Below, in pieces: positions 25,890 through 35,556 of a stretch of 64,000 nucleotides of DNA (its first letter is position 1; every line of letters starts with the position of its first letter). The notes beneath the pieces were generated by a model. That model was not told the DNA's origin. It worked only from the letters and a program-made list of their open reading frames with translations, and did not search any database. The position numbers and the translations under genes are program-made. The stretch covers positions 240,132 through 304,131 of the forward strand of contig NZ_JAAXOQ010000001.1 of the NCBI RefSeq assembly GCF_012396015.1, in the 5' to 3' direction. The stretch is from Tsukamurella spumae. GTDB taxonomy: Bacteria > Actinomycetota > Actinomycetes > Mycobacteriales > Mycobacteriaceae.

Positions 25890-26201
25890 GTGAGGACCGT
25901 CAGCGAGCTGGCCCCGGATCTGACCGAGGGCGTATGGACCGTGCAGACCCGCACGTCGACCTACGTGGTGGATCTGGCGGAGAAGACCCTGATGCGCGCC
26001 CCCGGGATCGGCGGCGACTCCGGGGACGAGCAGTGGAGCATCAGCGCGCTGCGGCGCGACTCGGAGGACATCCCGCTGCTCGGCATCAAGAGCTGCCGGG
26101 TGGGGGAGTCGGCCCAGTTCTGGGTGCGTGCGGCGGACGACCCGGACGTCCGGACCTGGCGCATCACCACGCCTGTCGTGTCGATCGAACGGATCGGCTA
26201 G
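25890..26201 (+). CDS. Hypothetical protein
   Basis: A 103-residue soluble protein not recognised (GVWTVQTRTSTYVVDLAEKTLMRAPG, RVGESAQFWVRA). The strand-rich pattern suggests a small beta-fold. The GTG with TATATT six bases upstream supports a leaderless start. It lies between mshC and the convergent PAC2 gene, and a hairpin follows. Confidence 0.66.
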   Translation: MRTVSELAPDLTEGVWTVQTRTSTYVVDLAEKTLMRAPGIGGDSGDEQWSISALRRDSEDIPLLGIKSCRVGESAQFWVRAADDPDVRTWRITTPVVSIERIG

Positions 26202-26222
26202 CGCCGGGACGCGGCCCCGGCG
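26202..26222. terminator. Terminator-like hairpin between convergent genes
   Basis: CGCCGGG (26202-26208) pairs with CCCGGCG (26216-26222) around a 7-base loop. It sits in the 25-base gap between two convergent genes. There is no T-run. Confidence 0.5.
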
Positions 26223-26226
26223 GCGA

Positions 26227-27081
26227 TCACGGCCCCGTGCCGGGATCGCGGCGCCGCAGGTACTTCTCGAACTCCTCGGCGAGGGCGTCGGCGTCGATGT
26301 TCTGCTCGACGTCCTGCGCCTCGGCGTCGCCCCGCTCTTCGAGCCCGCGGACGTACGCGGCCACGTCCTCGTCGTCCTCGGTCATCTCCGTCACGGAGGA
26401 CTCCCAGGCCTCGGCCCGTTCGGGCAGATCGCTCAGCGGCACGGCGAGATCCAGGACCTGCTCGACGCGCTGCAGCAGCGCGACGGTGGCCTTCGGGTTC
26501 GGGGGCTGCGAGACGTAGTGCGGCACCGCCGCCCAGAGCGAGATGGCCGGGTACCCGGCCCGCACGCACGCGTCCTGGAGGACCCCGGTGATGCCGGTGG
26601 GCCCCTCGTACCGGTTCTGCTCGAGCCCGAAGCGCTTGGCGGAGTCCGCGTCGTACCCGGTCCCGGTGACCGGCACCGGGCGGGTGTGCGGCGTGTCCGC
26701 GAGCAGGGACCCGAGGATCACCACGCTGTCGATGTGCAGGTCCGCGAAGACCGCCAGCAGCTGCTCGCAGAACGCGCGCCACCGGAAGTTCGGCTCGATA
26801 CCGCGCAGCAGCACCACATCGCGATCGGCCTTGGGCGGACGGCACACCGACAGCGTCGTCGACGGCCACTCCACGGCCCGGGTCACGCCGTCGACCTGCT
26901 TGATCGTCGGCCGATTGACCTGGAAGTCGTAGAAGTCGTCGGAATCGACCTCCGTCAGCAGCGTCGCGTCCCAGGTCAGCTCGAGATGCTCGACGGCTCC
27001 GGACGCGGCATCGCCCGCGTCGTTCCAGCCCTCGAACGCCGCGATGAGCACGGGGCGGTCGAGGTTCGGGGGATAGTTCAC
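26227..27081 (-). CDS. PAC2 family protein
   Basis: 284 residues of the PAC2 (proteasome assembly chaperone 2) fold family, equivalent to Rv2125. Family traits are PVLIAAFEGWNDAGDAASGAVEHL at the start, VVLLRGIEPNFRW, VVILGSLLADTPHTRPVPVTG and GITGVLQDACVRAGYPAISLWAAVPHYV. The C-terminus is acidic and ends in a coiled segment. The bacterial role is unknown despite the eukaryotic name. The GTG at 27081 has TACGCT six bases upstream and is divergent from metH. Confidence 0.85.
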   Translation of the reverse strand: MNYPPNLDRPVLIAAFEGWNDAGDAASGAVEHLELTWDATLLTEVDSDDFYDFQVNRPTIKQVDGVTRAVEWPSTTLSVCRPPKADRDVVLLRGIEPNFRWRAFCEQLLAVFADLHIDSVVILGSLLADTPHTRPVPVTGTGYDADSAKRFGLEQNRYEGPTGITGVLQDACVRAGYPAISLWAAVPHYVSQPPNPKATVALLQRVEQVLDLAVPLSDLPERAEAWESSVTEMTEDDEDVAAYVRGLEERGDAEAQDVEQNIDADALAEEFEKYLRRRDPGTGP

Positions 27082-27087
27082 CGGGTC

Positions 27088-27093
27088 AGCGTA
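27088..27093 (-). promoter_or_regulatory. -10 element, leaderless PAC2 gene
   Basis: TACGCT on the minus strand ends six bases before the GTG at 27081. The divergent metH promoter lies 38 bases further on. Confidence 0.52.
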
Positions 27094-27130
27094 CGCGCAG
27101 GCCCTGAAGAGGAGATTTGCCCGCACCGAC

Positions 27131-27136
27131 TACCCT
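27131..27136 (+). promoter_or_regulatory. -10 element, leaderless metH
   Basis: TACCCT ends six bases before the ATG at 27143. There is therefore no 5' leader that could hold a cobalamin riboswitch. Confidence 0.55.
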
Positions 27137-27142
27137 GGGATC

Positions 27143-30100
27143 ATGACCCGTACGCATCAGCAGCCGCTGCAGTCGAACTTCCTGGAGGCGGCGAAACGCC
27201 GTGTTCTCATAGGCGACGGTGCGATGGGCACGATGTTGCAGGCGGCCGACCTGACCCTGGACGATTTCCTGGGGCTCGAGGGGTGCAACGAGATCCTCAA
27301 CGACACCCGCCCGGACGTGCTCGAGGGGATCCACCGCGCGTACTTCGCCGCCGGCGCGGACGCCGTCGAGACGAACACGTTCGGCTGCAACCTGTCGAAC
27401 CTGGGCGACTACGACATCGCGGACCGGATCCGCGAGCTCTCCTTCAAGGGCGTCGCGATCGCGCGCAAGGTGGCCGATGAATTCGGTGCGCGCGACGGGC
27501 AGCCGCGGTTCGTGCTCGGCTCGATCGGCCCGGGCACCAAGCTGCCCACGCTGGGCCACACCTCGTTCGAGGTCATCCGGGACGCGTACGCGGAGGCCGC
27601 GCGGGGCATGCTCGACGGTGGCGCGGACGCCTTCCTCATCGAGACCTGTCAGGACATCCTCCAGTCGAAGGCCGCGGTACTGGGTTGCCAGATCGCGATG
27701 ACCGAGCTGGAGCGACGGATTCCGATCATCGTGCACGTGACGGTGGAGACCACCGGCACCATGCTGCTCGGCTCGGAGATCGGGGCCGCGCTGACGGCGC
27801 TGGAGCCGCTGGGCATCGACATGATCGGCCTGAACTGCGCGACCGGCCCGGCGGAGATGAGCGAGCACCTGCGGCACCTGTCGCGGCACGCGAGCATCCC
27901 CGTGTCGGTCATGCCGAACGCCGGCCTGCCGGTGCTGGGCCCCAATGGCGCGGAGTACCCGCTGACCCCGGAGGAACTGGCGCAGGCGCTGTCGGGCTTC
28001 GTCGGCGAGTTCGGGCTGAGCTTCGTCGGCGGCTGCTGCGGCACCACCCCCGAGCACATCCGCCAGGTGGCCGAGGCCGTGCGGGCGACCGAACGCCTGC
28101 AGCGCACCCCGGAGGCGGAGAGCTCGATCAGCTCGCTCTACACGTCGGTGCCCTTCGCACAGGACAGCTCGATCCTGATGATCGCCGAGCGCACGAACTC
28201 CAACGGCTCCAAGGCCTTCCGCGAGGCGATGCTCGCGGGCGATCACGACAAGTGCGTCGACATCGCCAAGGACCAGATCCGCGACGGCGCGCACATGCTC
28301 GATCTCAACGTGGACTACGTGGGCCGCGACGGCGCCGTCGACATGGCGGCGCTGGCCGCCCGCCTGGCGACCGCATCGACGCTGCCGATCATGATCGACT
28401 CGACCGAGCCGGCCGTCATCCAGGCGGGCCTGGAGCACCTCGGCGGCCGGTGCGCGGTGAACTCGGTGAACTATGAGGACGGCGACGGTCCGGACTCGCG
28501 GTTCACCAAGATCATGGAGCTCGTCAAGGCGCACGGCGCCGCCGTGGTCGCGCTGACCATCGACGAGGAGGGCCAGGCCCGCACCGCCGAGTGGAAGGTC
28601 CGGATCGCCGAGCGCCTGATCGCCGACCTGACCGAGAACTGGGGTCTGGCGATCGACGACATCATCATCGATCCGCTGGTGTTCCCCATCTCGACCGGCC
28701 AGGAGGAGGTCCGTCGGGATGCCCTCGAGACCATCGAGGCCGTGAAGATCCTGCACGCGAAGTACCCCTCGATGCACTTCACCGTCGGCCTGTCGAACGT
28801 GAGCTTCGGCCTGAACCCGGCCGCCCGGCAGGTGCTCAACTCGGTGTTCCTGCACGAGCTGACGGAGGCGGGCCTCGACTCGGCCATCCTGCACGCGTCG
28901 AAGATCCTGCCGATGAGCAAGATCGAGGACGAGCAGCGCGAGACGGCCCTGGACCTGGTCTACGACCGTCGCGGCGCCGACGGGCTGCAGTCGAAGGGCG
29001 ATCCGGACTACCTGCCGCTGACGAAGCTGATGGAGCTGTTCGAGGGCGTCTCCGCGGCCGGTGCCCGCGAGTCCCGCGCACAGGAGCTGGCGAAGCTGCC
29101 GCTGTTCGACCGCCTGGAGCGGCGCATCGTCGACGGTGAGCGGGAGGGCCTCGACGCCGACCTGGACGAGGCCATGACGACGGTGCCGCCGCTGAAGATC
29201 ATCAACGACACCCTGCTGTCCGGCATGAAGACCGTCGGTGAGCTGTTCGGCTCCGGCCAGATGCAGCTGCCCTTCGTGCTGCAGTCCGCCGAGGTGATGA
29301 AGGCCGCGGTCGCCTACCTCGAGCCGCACATGGAGAAGGCCGACGACGATGCGGGCAAGGGCCGGATCGTGCTCGCCACGGTCAAGGGCGACGTGCACGA
29401 CATCGGCAAGAACCTCGTCGACATCATCCTGAGCAACAACGGCTACGAGGTGGTCAACATCGGCATCAAGCAGCCGATCGCCGCCATCGTCGAGGCCGCG
29501 GAGGACAAGCACGCCGACGTGATCGGGATGTCCGGTCTGCTCGTGAAGTCCACCGTGGTGATGAAGGAGAACCTGCAGGAGCTCAACACCCGGGGCCTGG
29601 GGGAGAAGTACCCCGTGCTGCTCGGTGGCGCCGCCCTGACCCGTGCCTACGTCGAGAACGATCTCGCGGAGGTCTACGAGGGCGAGGTCAGCTACGCCCG
29701 CGACGCGTTCGAGGGTCTGCGCCTGATGGACGACATCATGTCCCTCAAGCGTGGCGGCGGGCCGGATCCGGACAGCCCCGAGGCCATCGCCGCTGCGGAG
29801 AAGGCCCGCGAGCGCAAGGAACGGCACGCCCGCAGCAAGCGGATCGCCGAGAAGCGCAAGGCCGAGGCCGCGCCGGTGGTGGTGCCGGACCGCTCCGACG
29901 TGGCGCTCGACTTCGAGGTCGCGACCCCGCCGTTCTGGGGCACCCGCGTGGTGCGCGGCATCGCGATCAGCGAGTACGCCCCGCTGCTCGACGAGCGCGC
30001 CCTGTTCTTCGGGCAGTGGGGCCTGCGCGGCGCCCGCAAGGGCGAGGGCCCGTCGTACGAGGAACTGGTGGAGACCGAGGGCCGTCCCCGGCTGCGGTAC

Positions 30101-30751
30101 TGGCTCGACAAACTCAAGTCAGAGCACATCCTCGACCACGCCGCCGTGGTGTACGGATACTTCCCGGCCGTGAGCCACGGCAACACCATCGACGTGCTCG
30201 AGTCGCCGGATCCCGATGCGCCCGTGCGCTATTCGTTCGAGTTCCCGCGTCAGCAGCGCGGCCGGTTCCTCGCGATCTCGGACTTCATCCGCGACCGCGA
30301 CACGGCCCGCGAGCGCGGCGAGGTGGACGTGCTGCCCTTCCAGCTGGTCACCATGGGGCAGCCGATCGCCGATGCGGCGAACGAGTTGTTCGCCGTGAAC
30401 AGCTACCGGGACTACCTCGAGCTGCACGGCATCGGCGTGCAGCTCACGGAGGCCCTCGCGGAGCGCTGGCACCAGCGGGTACGGCAGGAGCTGATCCTGC
30501 CCGGCGGCCGGAAGGTCTCCGACACCGATCCCAACGCGGTCACGGACTTCTTCGACCTCAAGTACCTCGGCGCGCGGTACAGCTTCGGCTACGGCGCCTG
30601 CCCCGAACTCGAGGATCGGCGCAAGATGGTCGAGCTGCTCCAGCCCGAGCGGATCGGCGTCGAACTCTCCGAGGAACTGCAGCTGCACCCCGAGCAGTCC
30701 ACCGACGCGTTCGTCCTCACCCACCCCGAGGCGAAGTACTTCAACACGTAG
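27143..30751 (+). CDS. metH: Cobalamin-dependent methionine synthase
   Basis: 1202 residues, the full four-module MetH. The homocysteine-binding barrel carries zinc cysteines in LNCATGP (about residue 232) and GGCCGTTPEH (about 297). The pterin-binding barrel includes ERTNSNGSKAFREA and LDLNVDYVG. The B12 module has DVHDIG at about 750-755, with H752 as the cobalt ligand. The C-terminal reactivation domain binds AdoMet. It transfers methyl from methyltetrahydrofolate to homocysteine in the cytoplasm. It is leaderless, with no cobalamin riboswitch. The cobL/M/K genes in the same window agree with local B12 synthesis. Confidence 0.96.
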   Translation: MTRTHQQPLQSNFLEAAKRRVLIGDGAMGTMLQAADLTLDDFLGLEGCNEILNDTRPDVLEGIHRAYFAAGADAVETNTFGCNLSNLGDYDIADRIRELSFKGVAIARKVADEFGARDGQPRFVLGSIGPGTKLPTLGHTSFEVIRDAYAEAARGMLDGGADAFLIETCQDILQSKAAVLGCQIAMTELERRIPIIVHVTVETTGTMLLGSEIGAALTALEPLGIDMIGLNCATGPAEMSEHLRHLSRHASIPVSVMPNAGLPVLGPNGAEYPLTPEELAQALSGFVGEFGLSFVGGCCGTTPEHIRQVAEAVRATERLQRTPEAESSISSLYTSVPFAQDSSILMIAERTNSNGSKAFREAMLAGDHDKCVDIAKDQIRDGAHMLDLNVDYVGRDGAVDMAALAARLATASTLPIMIDSTEPAVIQAGLEHLGGRCAVNSVNYEDGDGPDSRFTKIMELVKAHGAAVVALTIDEEGQARTAEWKVRIAERLIADLTENWGLAIDDIIIDPLVFPISTGQEEVRRDALETIEAVKILHAKYPSMHFTVGLSNVSFGLNPAARQVLNSVFLHELTEAGLDSAILHASKILPMSKIEDEQRETALDLVYDRRGADGLQSKGDPDYLPLTKLMELFEGVSAAGARESRAQELAKLPLFDRLERRIVDGEREGLDADLDEAMTTVPPLKIINDTLLSGMKTVGELFGSGQMQLPFVLQSAEVMKAAVAYLEPHMEKADDDAGKGRIVLATVKGDVHDIGKNLVDIILSNNGYEVVNIGIKQPIAAIVEAAEDKHADVIGMSGLLVKSTVVMKENLQELNTRGLGEKYPVLLGGAALTRAYVENDLAEVYEGEVSYARDAFEGLRLMDDIMSLKRGGGPDPDSPEAIAAAEKARERKERHARSKRIAEKRKAEAAPVVVPDRSDVALDFEVATPPFWGTRVVRGIAISEYAPLLDERALFFGQWGLRGARKGEGPSYEELVETEGRPRLRYWLDKLKSEHILDHAAVVYGYFPAVSHGNTIDVLESPDPDAPVRYSFEFPRQQRGRFLAISDFIRDRDTARERGEVDVLPFQLVTMGQPIADAANELFAVNSYRDYLELHGIGVQLTEALAERWHQRVRQELILPGGRKVSDTDPNAVTDFFDLKYLGARYSFGYGACPELEDRRKMVELLQPERIGVELSEELQLHPEQSTDAFVLTHPEAKYFNT

Positions 30752-30760
30752 GTCTCCCGC

Positions 30761-31114
30761 TCATGGATGGTCGAGCGCTGTGAGGTCGATGTCCAGCGCG
30801 ACGGGGACCTCGGTACGGATCCGGTCGGTCACCGTCGGGCCCTCGTACCGCCCGTCCACGAGCTTCAGTACCTCGGCGGTCGCAGGGCGATGATGGACAA
30901 TGACGTCCGTCTCGTCGTACACCTCGAAGTCGCCCGGTAGCTGCGCCTCGATCGCGTTCGCCAGACGCCGGATCGCTCGCGTGTGCTTCAGTCTCGGACT
31001 CGGCGACACTTCCAGTACCCCCCGGCACAGTTCCGCGCGCCGCAGCGATTCGTCCTCCCCCAAGGCGAACCAGTCCTCCAGCGTCAGCGGCGCGGGATTC
31101 GGTGCAGCGGTCAT
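30761..31114 (-). CDS. Uma2-family remnant lacking the nuclease core
   Basis: 117 residues, against about 185 for typical Uma2 (DUF820) proteins. The N-terminal part (PLTLEDWFALGEDESLRRAELCRGVLEVSPSPRLKHTRAIRRL) and the tail (EVLKLVDGRYEGPTVTD, ALDIDLTAL) match the two ends of the family. The central segment with the PD-(D/E)XK residues (PDVVV and VEIVSP-type) is missing between HHRPAT and AEVLKLV. The reading frame is intact, so this looks like an in-frame internal deletion and is probably not an active nuclease. TAGCAT seven bases before the ATG gives a leaderless start. Confidence 0.68.
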   Translation of the reverse strand: MTAAPNPAPLTLEDWFALGEDESLRRAELCRGVLEVSPSPRLKHTRAIRRLANAIEAQLPGDFEVYDETDVIVHHRPATAEVLKLVDGRYEGPTVTDRIRTEVPVALDIDLTALDHP

Positions 31115-31121
31115 ATCGCCG

Positions 31122-31127
31122 ATGCTA
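31122..31127 (-). promoter_or_regulatory. -10 element, leaderless Uma2 remnant
   Basis: TAGCAT on the minus strand ends seven bases before the ATG at 31114, so the shortened gene may still be transcribed. Confidence 0.45.
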
Positions 31128-31147
31128 CTGCGAGGCCCCGACAGCGA

Positions 31148-32860
31148 CTACTGCTTCGTCACCCGGCTGGTGGGCGTCGGCAGGTTCGGGGTGGCCTGCA
31201 GGTACTTCTCGAGCGCGTCGAGGTCGATCCCGCCGACGGTGAGGTCCGTCGACTGGGTGAACACGCTGAACCCGTCGCCGCCGGCGGCGAGGAAGTTGTT
31301 CGTGGTCACGCGGTACCTGGCGACGGTGTTGATCGGCTCGTCGCCGATCTTGACGCTATCGCGCACCACCTTCCGGTTCGGGGCGCCGTTCGGGTCGTAG
31401 CTGTAGGTGATGCCCGACGGTGCCAGGATCGTCGTCTTCGCGGGGTTCTTCCACTGTTGCTCGAGGAGATCGATGATCTGTTGGCCGGTGAGCGAGACGG
31501 TGACGACCTGATTGCCGAAGGGCTGCACGGTGTACGCGGCGCCGTAGGTGACATCGCCGCCCTTGAGGTCGGCGCGCACGCCGCCGGGGTTCATCAGCGC
31601 GATCCGGCCCGCGGCCTCGTTCGGCGGTCGTGTGGTGAAGAGCATCGCGTCGGCGATGACATCGCCGAGCGGCGAGTCGCCGCCGGGGAACGGGTCTCGC
31701 TTGAGGTCGGTGGGGATCGTCCCGATCACGCGGTCGGCGCGGGGCTTGGCCTCCTTGGCGTAATAGTCGACGAGGCGCTGCGTCGCGGCATCGGCGGGGA
31801 TGTCGCGGCCGACGACGCGGTTGATCGCGGTGGCCTTCGCCGCGGGCCCGCTGAAGTCGAGGGTGATGTCGGTGATCAGCCGGCCGTACGACGCCGCCTG
31901 CGTGACGGTCCGGCCGTCGATCGTGCAGTTGTAGGCCTGGTGCGAGTGGGCCGTGACCAACGCGGTGACCGCCGGGTCGATCGCCTTCGCGAGCTCGGGG
32001 ACGGGGGAGGAGACGTCCTTGCACGCGTTCGGGTCCGCCTCGCCGGTGCCCTTCTGGGCGCCGCCGTCGTGCATCGTCGCGATGATCGCCTGGGCGCCGG
32101 CCGCCTTGATCTCGGGGACGTACTTGTTGATGGCCTCGGCCTCGTCGCCGAAGGTGTAGCCGCGCACGCCCTCCGGCGCGACGATGGTCGCCGTCTCCGG
32201 CGTCACGGTGCCGATCACGGCGATCTTCTTGCCCGCGACCTCGAACATCTTCCACGGCACGGTCCCGGGCGGCAGTTGGCCCTGCGCGTTGGTGACATTC
32301 GCCGCGAGGTACTGGTACGCGGCGCCGGTGAAGGGGTCGCCGGGCTCGCAGCCCTGCGGTGCGCAGCCGCCCTTCTGCAGGCGCTCCAGCTCGATGGTGC
32401 CGTGGTCGAACTCGTGGTTGCCCACCGAGCTCGCCTGCAGGCCGACGGAGTTGAGGAACTTCACCGTCGGCTCGTCCCGGAACAGCGCGGAGACGAGCGG
32501 GCTGGCGCTCACCAGGTCGCCCGCCGCCACGGTGAGGCTGTCGGGGTACTGCTTCTTGAGTCGCTGCAGTGCGGTCGCGAAGTAGACGGCCCCGCCGGCG
32601 TCCTTTCCGCCGATCCGGCCCGTCGAGCCGCTCGGCGGCTGCAGATTGCCGTGGAAGTCGTTGAACGCCAGCAGGTGCACCTGACCGGGCTTCGCCGCGG
32701 GCAGGTCGTCGGTGCCGGGGACGGTGAAGGCCGCCTGCGCGCCCGACGACGCCGCCGCGGAGGACGAGGGCGTCGCGTCGTTCCCCGACGTGCCGCAGCT
32801 CGCGACCAGTGCGGCCGACGCGGTGAGTGCCAGGGCTGCGAGCCACCTGTTATTGCGCAT
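31148..32860 (-). CDS. Exported 5'-nucleotidase/metallophosphatase lipoprotein
   Basis: About 570 residues. The signal peptide WLAALALTASAALVASC ends in a lipobox. The metallophosphoesterase domain has LLAFNDFHGNLQP, TVAAGDLVSASP, SVGNHEFDHG and TAHSHQAYNC, all five metal-binding blocks. The C-terminal 5'-nucleotidase domain (residues about 350-540) has NPGGVRADLKGGDVTYGAAYTVQPF. UshA/YfkN relatives hydrolyse extracellular nucleotides to scavenge nucleosides and phosphate. The ATG at 32860 is chosen; a GTG at 32869 would add three residues. It is divergent from the HAD gene. Confidence 0.9.
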   Translation of the reverse strand: MRNNRWLAALALTASAALVASCGTSGNDATPSSSAAASSGAQAAFTVPGTDDLPAAKPGQVHLLAFNDFHGNLQPPSGSTGRIGGKDAGGAVYFATALQRLKKQYPDSLTVAAGDLVSASPLVSALFRDEPTVKFLNSVGLQASSVGNHEFDHGTIELERLQKGGCAPQGCEPGDPFTGAAYQYLAANVTNAQGQLPPGTVPWKMFEVAGKKIAVIGTVTPETATIVAPEGVRGYTFGDEAEAINKYVPEIKAAGAQAIIATMHDGGAQKGTGEADPNACKDVSSPVPELAKAIDPAVTALVTAHSHQAYNCTIDGRTVTQAASYGRLITDITLDFSGPAAKATAINRVVGRDIPADAATQRLVDYYAKEAKPRADRVIGTIPTDLKRDPFPGGDSPLGDVIADAMLFTTRPPNEAAGRIALMNPGGVRADLKGGDVTYGAAYTVQPFGNQVVTVSLTGQQIIDLLEQQWKNPAKTTILAPSGITYSYDPNGAPNRKVVRDSVKIGDEPINTVARYRVTTNNFLAAGGDGFSVFTQSTDLTVGGIDLDALEKYLQATPNLPTPTSRVTKQ

Positions 32861-32931
32861 GCATCGCACTCAAACACAGAGATCCGTCGTTCGGGTGACG
32901 AATGAATTAACACCTCCCACGACCGGGCGCA

Positions 32932-32937
32932 TAAGGT
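32932..32937 (+). promoter_or_regulatory. -10 element, leaderless HAD gene
   Basis: TAAGGT ends seven bases before the ATG at 32945 and rules out the in-frame GTG at 32936, which lies inside it. Confidence 0.5.
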
Positions 32938-32944
32938 GCACGCC

Positions 32945-33595
32945 ATGACCACCTCCTCCCTGCCGTCCGCGGTCCTGTTCGACATGGACGGCACGCTGCT
33001 CGATTCGGAGAAGCTCTGGGACATCGCGGTGGCGGAGTTCACCCGGAAGCTGGGCTACGACATCACGCCCGAACAGCGGGAGACCACGCTCGGCAACGCG
33101 ACGGGCGATGCGCTGCGCAAACTGTTCGACTTCGCGCAGGTCCCGGAGGCGGATCGCGACCTGGTCGCGGCGGAGCAGTGGCTGTCGAACCGCGTCGTCG
33201 AGTTGTTCGACGGTGGCATCCCGTGGCAGCCCGGTGCGCGCGAGACGCTCGATCTGCTCGGCGCCGCGGAGATCCCGCTCGTCCTGGTCACGAACACGAT
33301 CCGCGAGGTCACCGAGCACGCTCTCGGCACCCTGGGCCGCGACCGGTTCGTGGCCACCGTCTGCGGCGACGAGGTACCGACCCCCAAGCCCGCCCCCGAC
33401 CCGTACCTCCGCGGCGCCGAACTGGCGGGGTTCCCGGCCGCGGACTGCGTCGCCGTCGAGGACTCGCCGACCGGCGCGCGGTCAGCGCTGGCCGCCGGCT
33501 GCAAGGTCCTGACCGTGGGGCCCGAGCCCGTCGCCCGCGGTGCCGTGCACCTCGGCACCCTGGCCGGTGCGGCGCACGAGACCTTCCGGCTGTAG
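32945..33595 (+). CDS. HAD-family phosphatase
   Basis: A 216-residue HAD hydrolase of the beta-phosphoglucomutase/phosphatase branch. The nucleophile and general acid are D13 and D15 in [12 protein letters not shown]. The serine/threonine motif is [10 protein letters not shown], the lysine is in [10 protein letters not shown], and the late acidic pair is VEDSPTG. The substrate is not predictable. It is convergent with the PF10081-type hydrolase gene. Confidence 0.85.
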   Translation: MTTSSLPSAVLFDMDGTLLDSEKLWDIAVAEFTRKLGYDITPEQRETTLGNATGDALRKLFDFAQVPEADRDLVAAEQWLSNRVVELFDGGIPWQPGARETLDLLGAAEIPLVLVTNTIREVTEHALGTLGRDRFVATVCGDEVPTPKPAPDPYLRGAELAGFPAADCVAVEDSPTGARSALAAGCKVLTVGPEPVARGAVHLGTLAGAAHETFRL

Positions 33596-33633
33596 CGCCG
33601 TCGACCTGCTGCGCCGGGCGACCCAGGACCGAG

Positions 33634-35520
33634 CTACTTCTCGGCACCGTCGATCGCGGCGCTGGCCATGACGGCCATCCGGACCCGTTCGGTGTCGGCG
33701 GGCGTCCACCCGGCGGGTGGGAGGACCGCGGCGAACGCGTCCACGACCGCGGTGCCGTAGTTGTGTCCGTGCCCGTCCGGGACCCCCGCGGCGTTCGCCA
33801 GATCGGCCGACACCTGCCAGAAGGTGACGAACGGGTACCACGCCATCGCCGAGCTGCGATCCTTGCCCGGCGCCTCCTTGAGCCAATCCGGTTGGCGCAG
33901 TATCAGTTCCGGAGACCACCAGACCACTGGATCGGACGGGTGCTGGACGTACACCACGTGCGGTGCGAGCCATTCCGCGCCACCGCTGTCCGCGAGCGGT
34001 CGCCTGCCGTCGGTGAACCGGACGATCAGCCCGTCGGTGTACGTGGGGAGCACCTCGGGTGTCCCCAGATCGCGGCGGTCGGTGATCGCGGAGTGGATCG
34101 GATTCGCCCGCGGCGGCCCGATCCAGACGACACCGTCGACCTTGGCGCGGATGTCGGGCAACCCGGAGAACGCGCCCTCCCCGGCGCGCGTGCCGAGGCT
34201 CTCACCCATGACCAGCACCTTGGGGCGGTGTTCGGCCGGCCGCGCGGACACGTCGGCGAGCACGGCGTCGATGAGGCGCTTGCCGGCGGACAGCGAGGTC
34301 TCGCGCTCGGTGATGAAGGAGATCCAGCTCGGCAGGTAGGAGTACTGCGCCGCGACCAGCGCGACATCGCCGTCGTACATCAGCTCGACGGCGCGGGCCG
34401 CCGTCGGGTTCACCCACCCGGAGCCGGTGGTCGGGATGATCACGACGTGACTCCGGTCCAGCGCCCCGGTGCGCGCGAGCTCGCGATGCAGCAGTGCGAA
34501 CCGTTGCTCGGTCGTGGCGGCGTTCTCCAGTCCCACGTACACCCGCACCGGCTCGGTGACCGGACGTGTCGTGAACCGGGCGATCTGGGCGGCGCGCAGC
34601 CCGCCCGCGACGAACTTGCGCCCCTCCATCCCCAGGCCCGACCACTTCGCCGCGGAGTCGGGCGATCCCGAGTGCTGGAACTCGGTCGGTCGCGAGAATC
34701 CCGCGGGCTCTTCATCATTGGTCGCCGAAGCGACCTTGTTGGCGGTCGCGGAGAACGCCCGGAATCCCACGTCGTTGACCATGAACACGACGAACGCCAC
34801 GACCAGGACGAAGCCGAGGACCTTCGCCGCGGGCTGCGGCACCCGCAGGTAGGTGTTCGCCCGGCGCGCCAGGAACAGGCTCAGGTCGCGCAGGACGCGG
34901 AAGGTCGAGATGAGGGCGGCGGAGACGACGAAGGCCACGATCGGGGTGAGCACGTACCAGAGGTCCGATCCCGGCGGCATGCCCATCAGGGCGCGCACAT
35001 CGTCCTGCCAGCGCTTGGCGGCGACCATCATCCACAGGCCGCCGACCAGCATGCCGACCACGATGAGCGCCCGCCACACCGGCACCCAGCGCGCCCGCTT
35101 CGGGTCGTCCCGGATCGGATGCGAGCGCACCAGGAGGTCGACGATCACCCATTTGAGGAACACGCCGATCGCGTAGCCGATCACCGCATTGATGCCGGAC
35201 ACGATGCCCTGGAAGAACCAGGAACGGGGGAGCAGCGACACCGTCAGGCTGCTCATCAGGAACAGCCCGCCGACGAAGAGCCCGGCGAAGTCCAGGTGCA
35301 GCAGGCTCCACAGCCAGGCGAGCAGCGGGTGCCGCCGAGCGAGGTCGTCGTAGTTCTCGCGGAGGAACCGGTCCGGGTCGCGCGCGGCGCGCAGCACGCG
35401 CAGTCGTGCCCGGACCAGAGCCCTGGCGTACCGGTACTGCGCGGAGCCCTTGGCCGCGGCGTCGGGACCGTCCGCACGCGGTGCCGACGGTGCCGCCTGC
35501 GCGGTCGTGCTGCCCTCCAC
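33634..35520 (-). CDS. Membrane alpha/beta-hydrolase (Abhydrolase_9 type)
   Basis: About 628 residues. The N-terminal half has four or five membrane segments ([66 protein letters not shown]). The C-terminal half is a hydrolase with nucleophile elbow [13 protein letters not shown] (serine near residue 440) and [21 protein letters not shown]. This is the PF15420 plus PF10081 architecture found in Mycobacteriales, of unknown envelope function. The GTG at 35520 has TACAGT seven bases upstream. It is divergent from hisE. Confidence 0.8.
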   Translation of the reverse strand: MEGSTTAQAAPSAPRADGPDAAAKGSAQYRYARALVRARLRVLRAARDPDRFLRENYDDLARRHPLLAWLWSLLHLDFAGLFVGGLFLMSSLTVSLLPRSWFFQGIVSGINAVIGYAIGVFLKWVIVDLLVRSHPIRDDPKRARWVPVWRALIVVGMLVGGLWMMVAAKRWQDDVRALMGMPPGSDLWYVLTPIVAFVVSAALISTFRVLRDLSLFLARRANTYLRVPQPAAKVLGFVLVVAFVVFMVNDVGFRAFSATANKVASATNDEEPAGFSRPTEFQHSGSPDSAAKWSGLGMEGRKFVAGGLRAAQIARFTTRPVTEPVRVYVGLENAATTEQRFALLHRELARTGALDRSHVVIIPTTGSGWVNPTAARAVELMYDGDVALVAAQYSYLPSWISFITERETSLSAGKRLIDAVLADVSARPAEHRPKVLVMGESLGTRAGEGAFSGLPDIRAKVDGVVWIGPPRANPIHSAITDRRDLGTPEVLPTYTDGLIVRFTDGRRPLADSGGAEWLAPHVVYVQHPSDPVVWWSPELILRQPDWLKEAPGKDRSSAMAWYPFVTFWQVSADLANAAGVPDGHGHNYGTAVVDAFAAVLPPAGWTPADTERVRMAVMASAAIDGAEK

Positions 35521-35527
35521 ACGAACC

Positions 35528-35533
35528 ACTGTA
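35528..35533 (-). promoter_or_regulatory. -10 element, leaderless membrane hydrolase
   Basis: TACAGT on the minus strand ends seven bases before the GTG at 35520. The divergent hisE -10 (GACAAT, 35544-35549) is only ten bases away. Confidence 0.48.
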
Positions 35534-35543
35534 GTTCGCGTGG

Positions 35544-35549
35544 GACAAT
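35544..35549 (+). promoter_or_regulatory. Weak -10 element, leaderless hisE
   Basis: GACAAT ends seven bases before the GTG at 35557. The first base departs from TANNNT. Confidence 0.4.
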
Positions 35550-35556
35550 GAGCCAT

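Noticed and set aside
27082..27142. Possible cobalamin riboswitch before metH
   Set aside because: Only 61 bases separate the divergent genes and the -10 lies six bases before the start, so there is no room for a riboswitch.
27086..29827. A 900-codon open frame antisense to metH
   Set aside because: High-GC DNA gives long empty frames opposite real genes. Its translation is low-complexity and metH is unmistakable on the other strand.
30741..31028. Alternative minus-strand frame over the Uma2 remnant as a frameshifted continuation
   Set aside because: Its translation shows none of the missing Uma2 core, so an in-frame deletion explains the short gene better than a frameshift.
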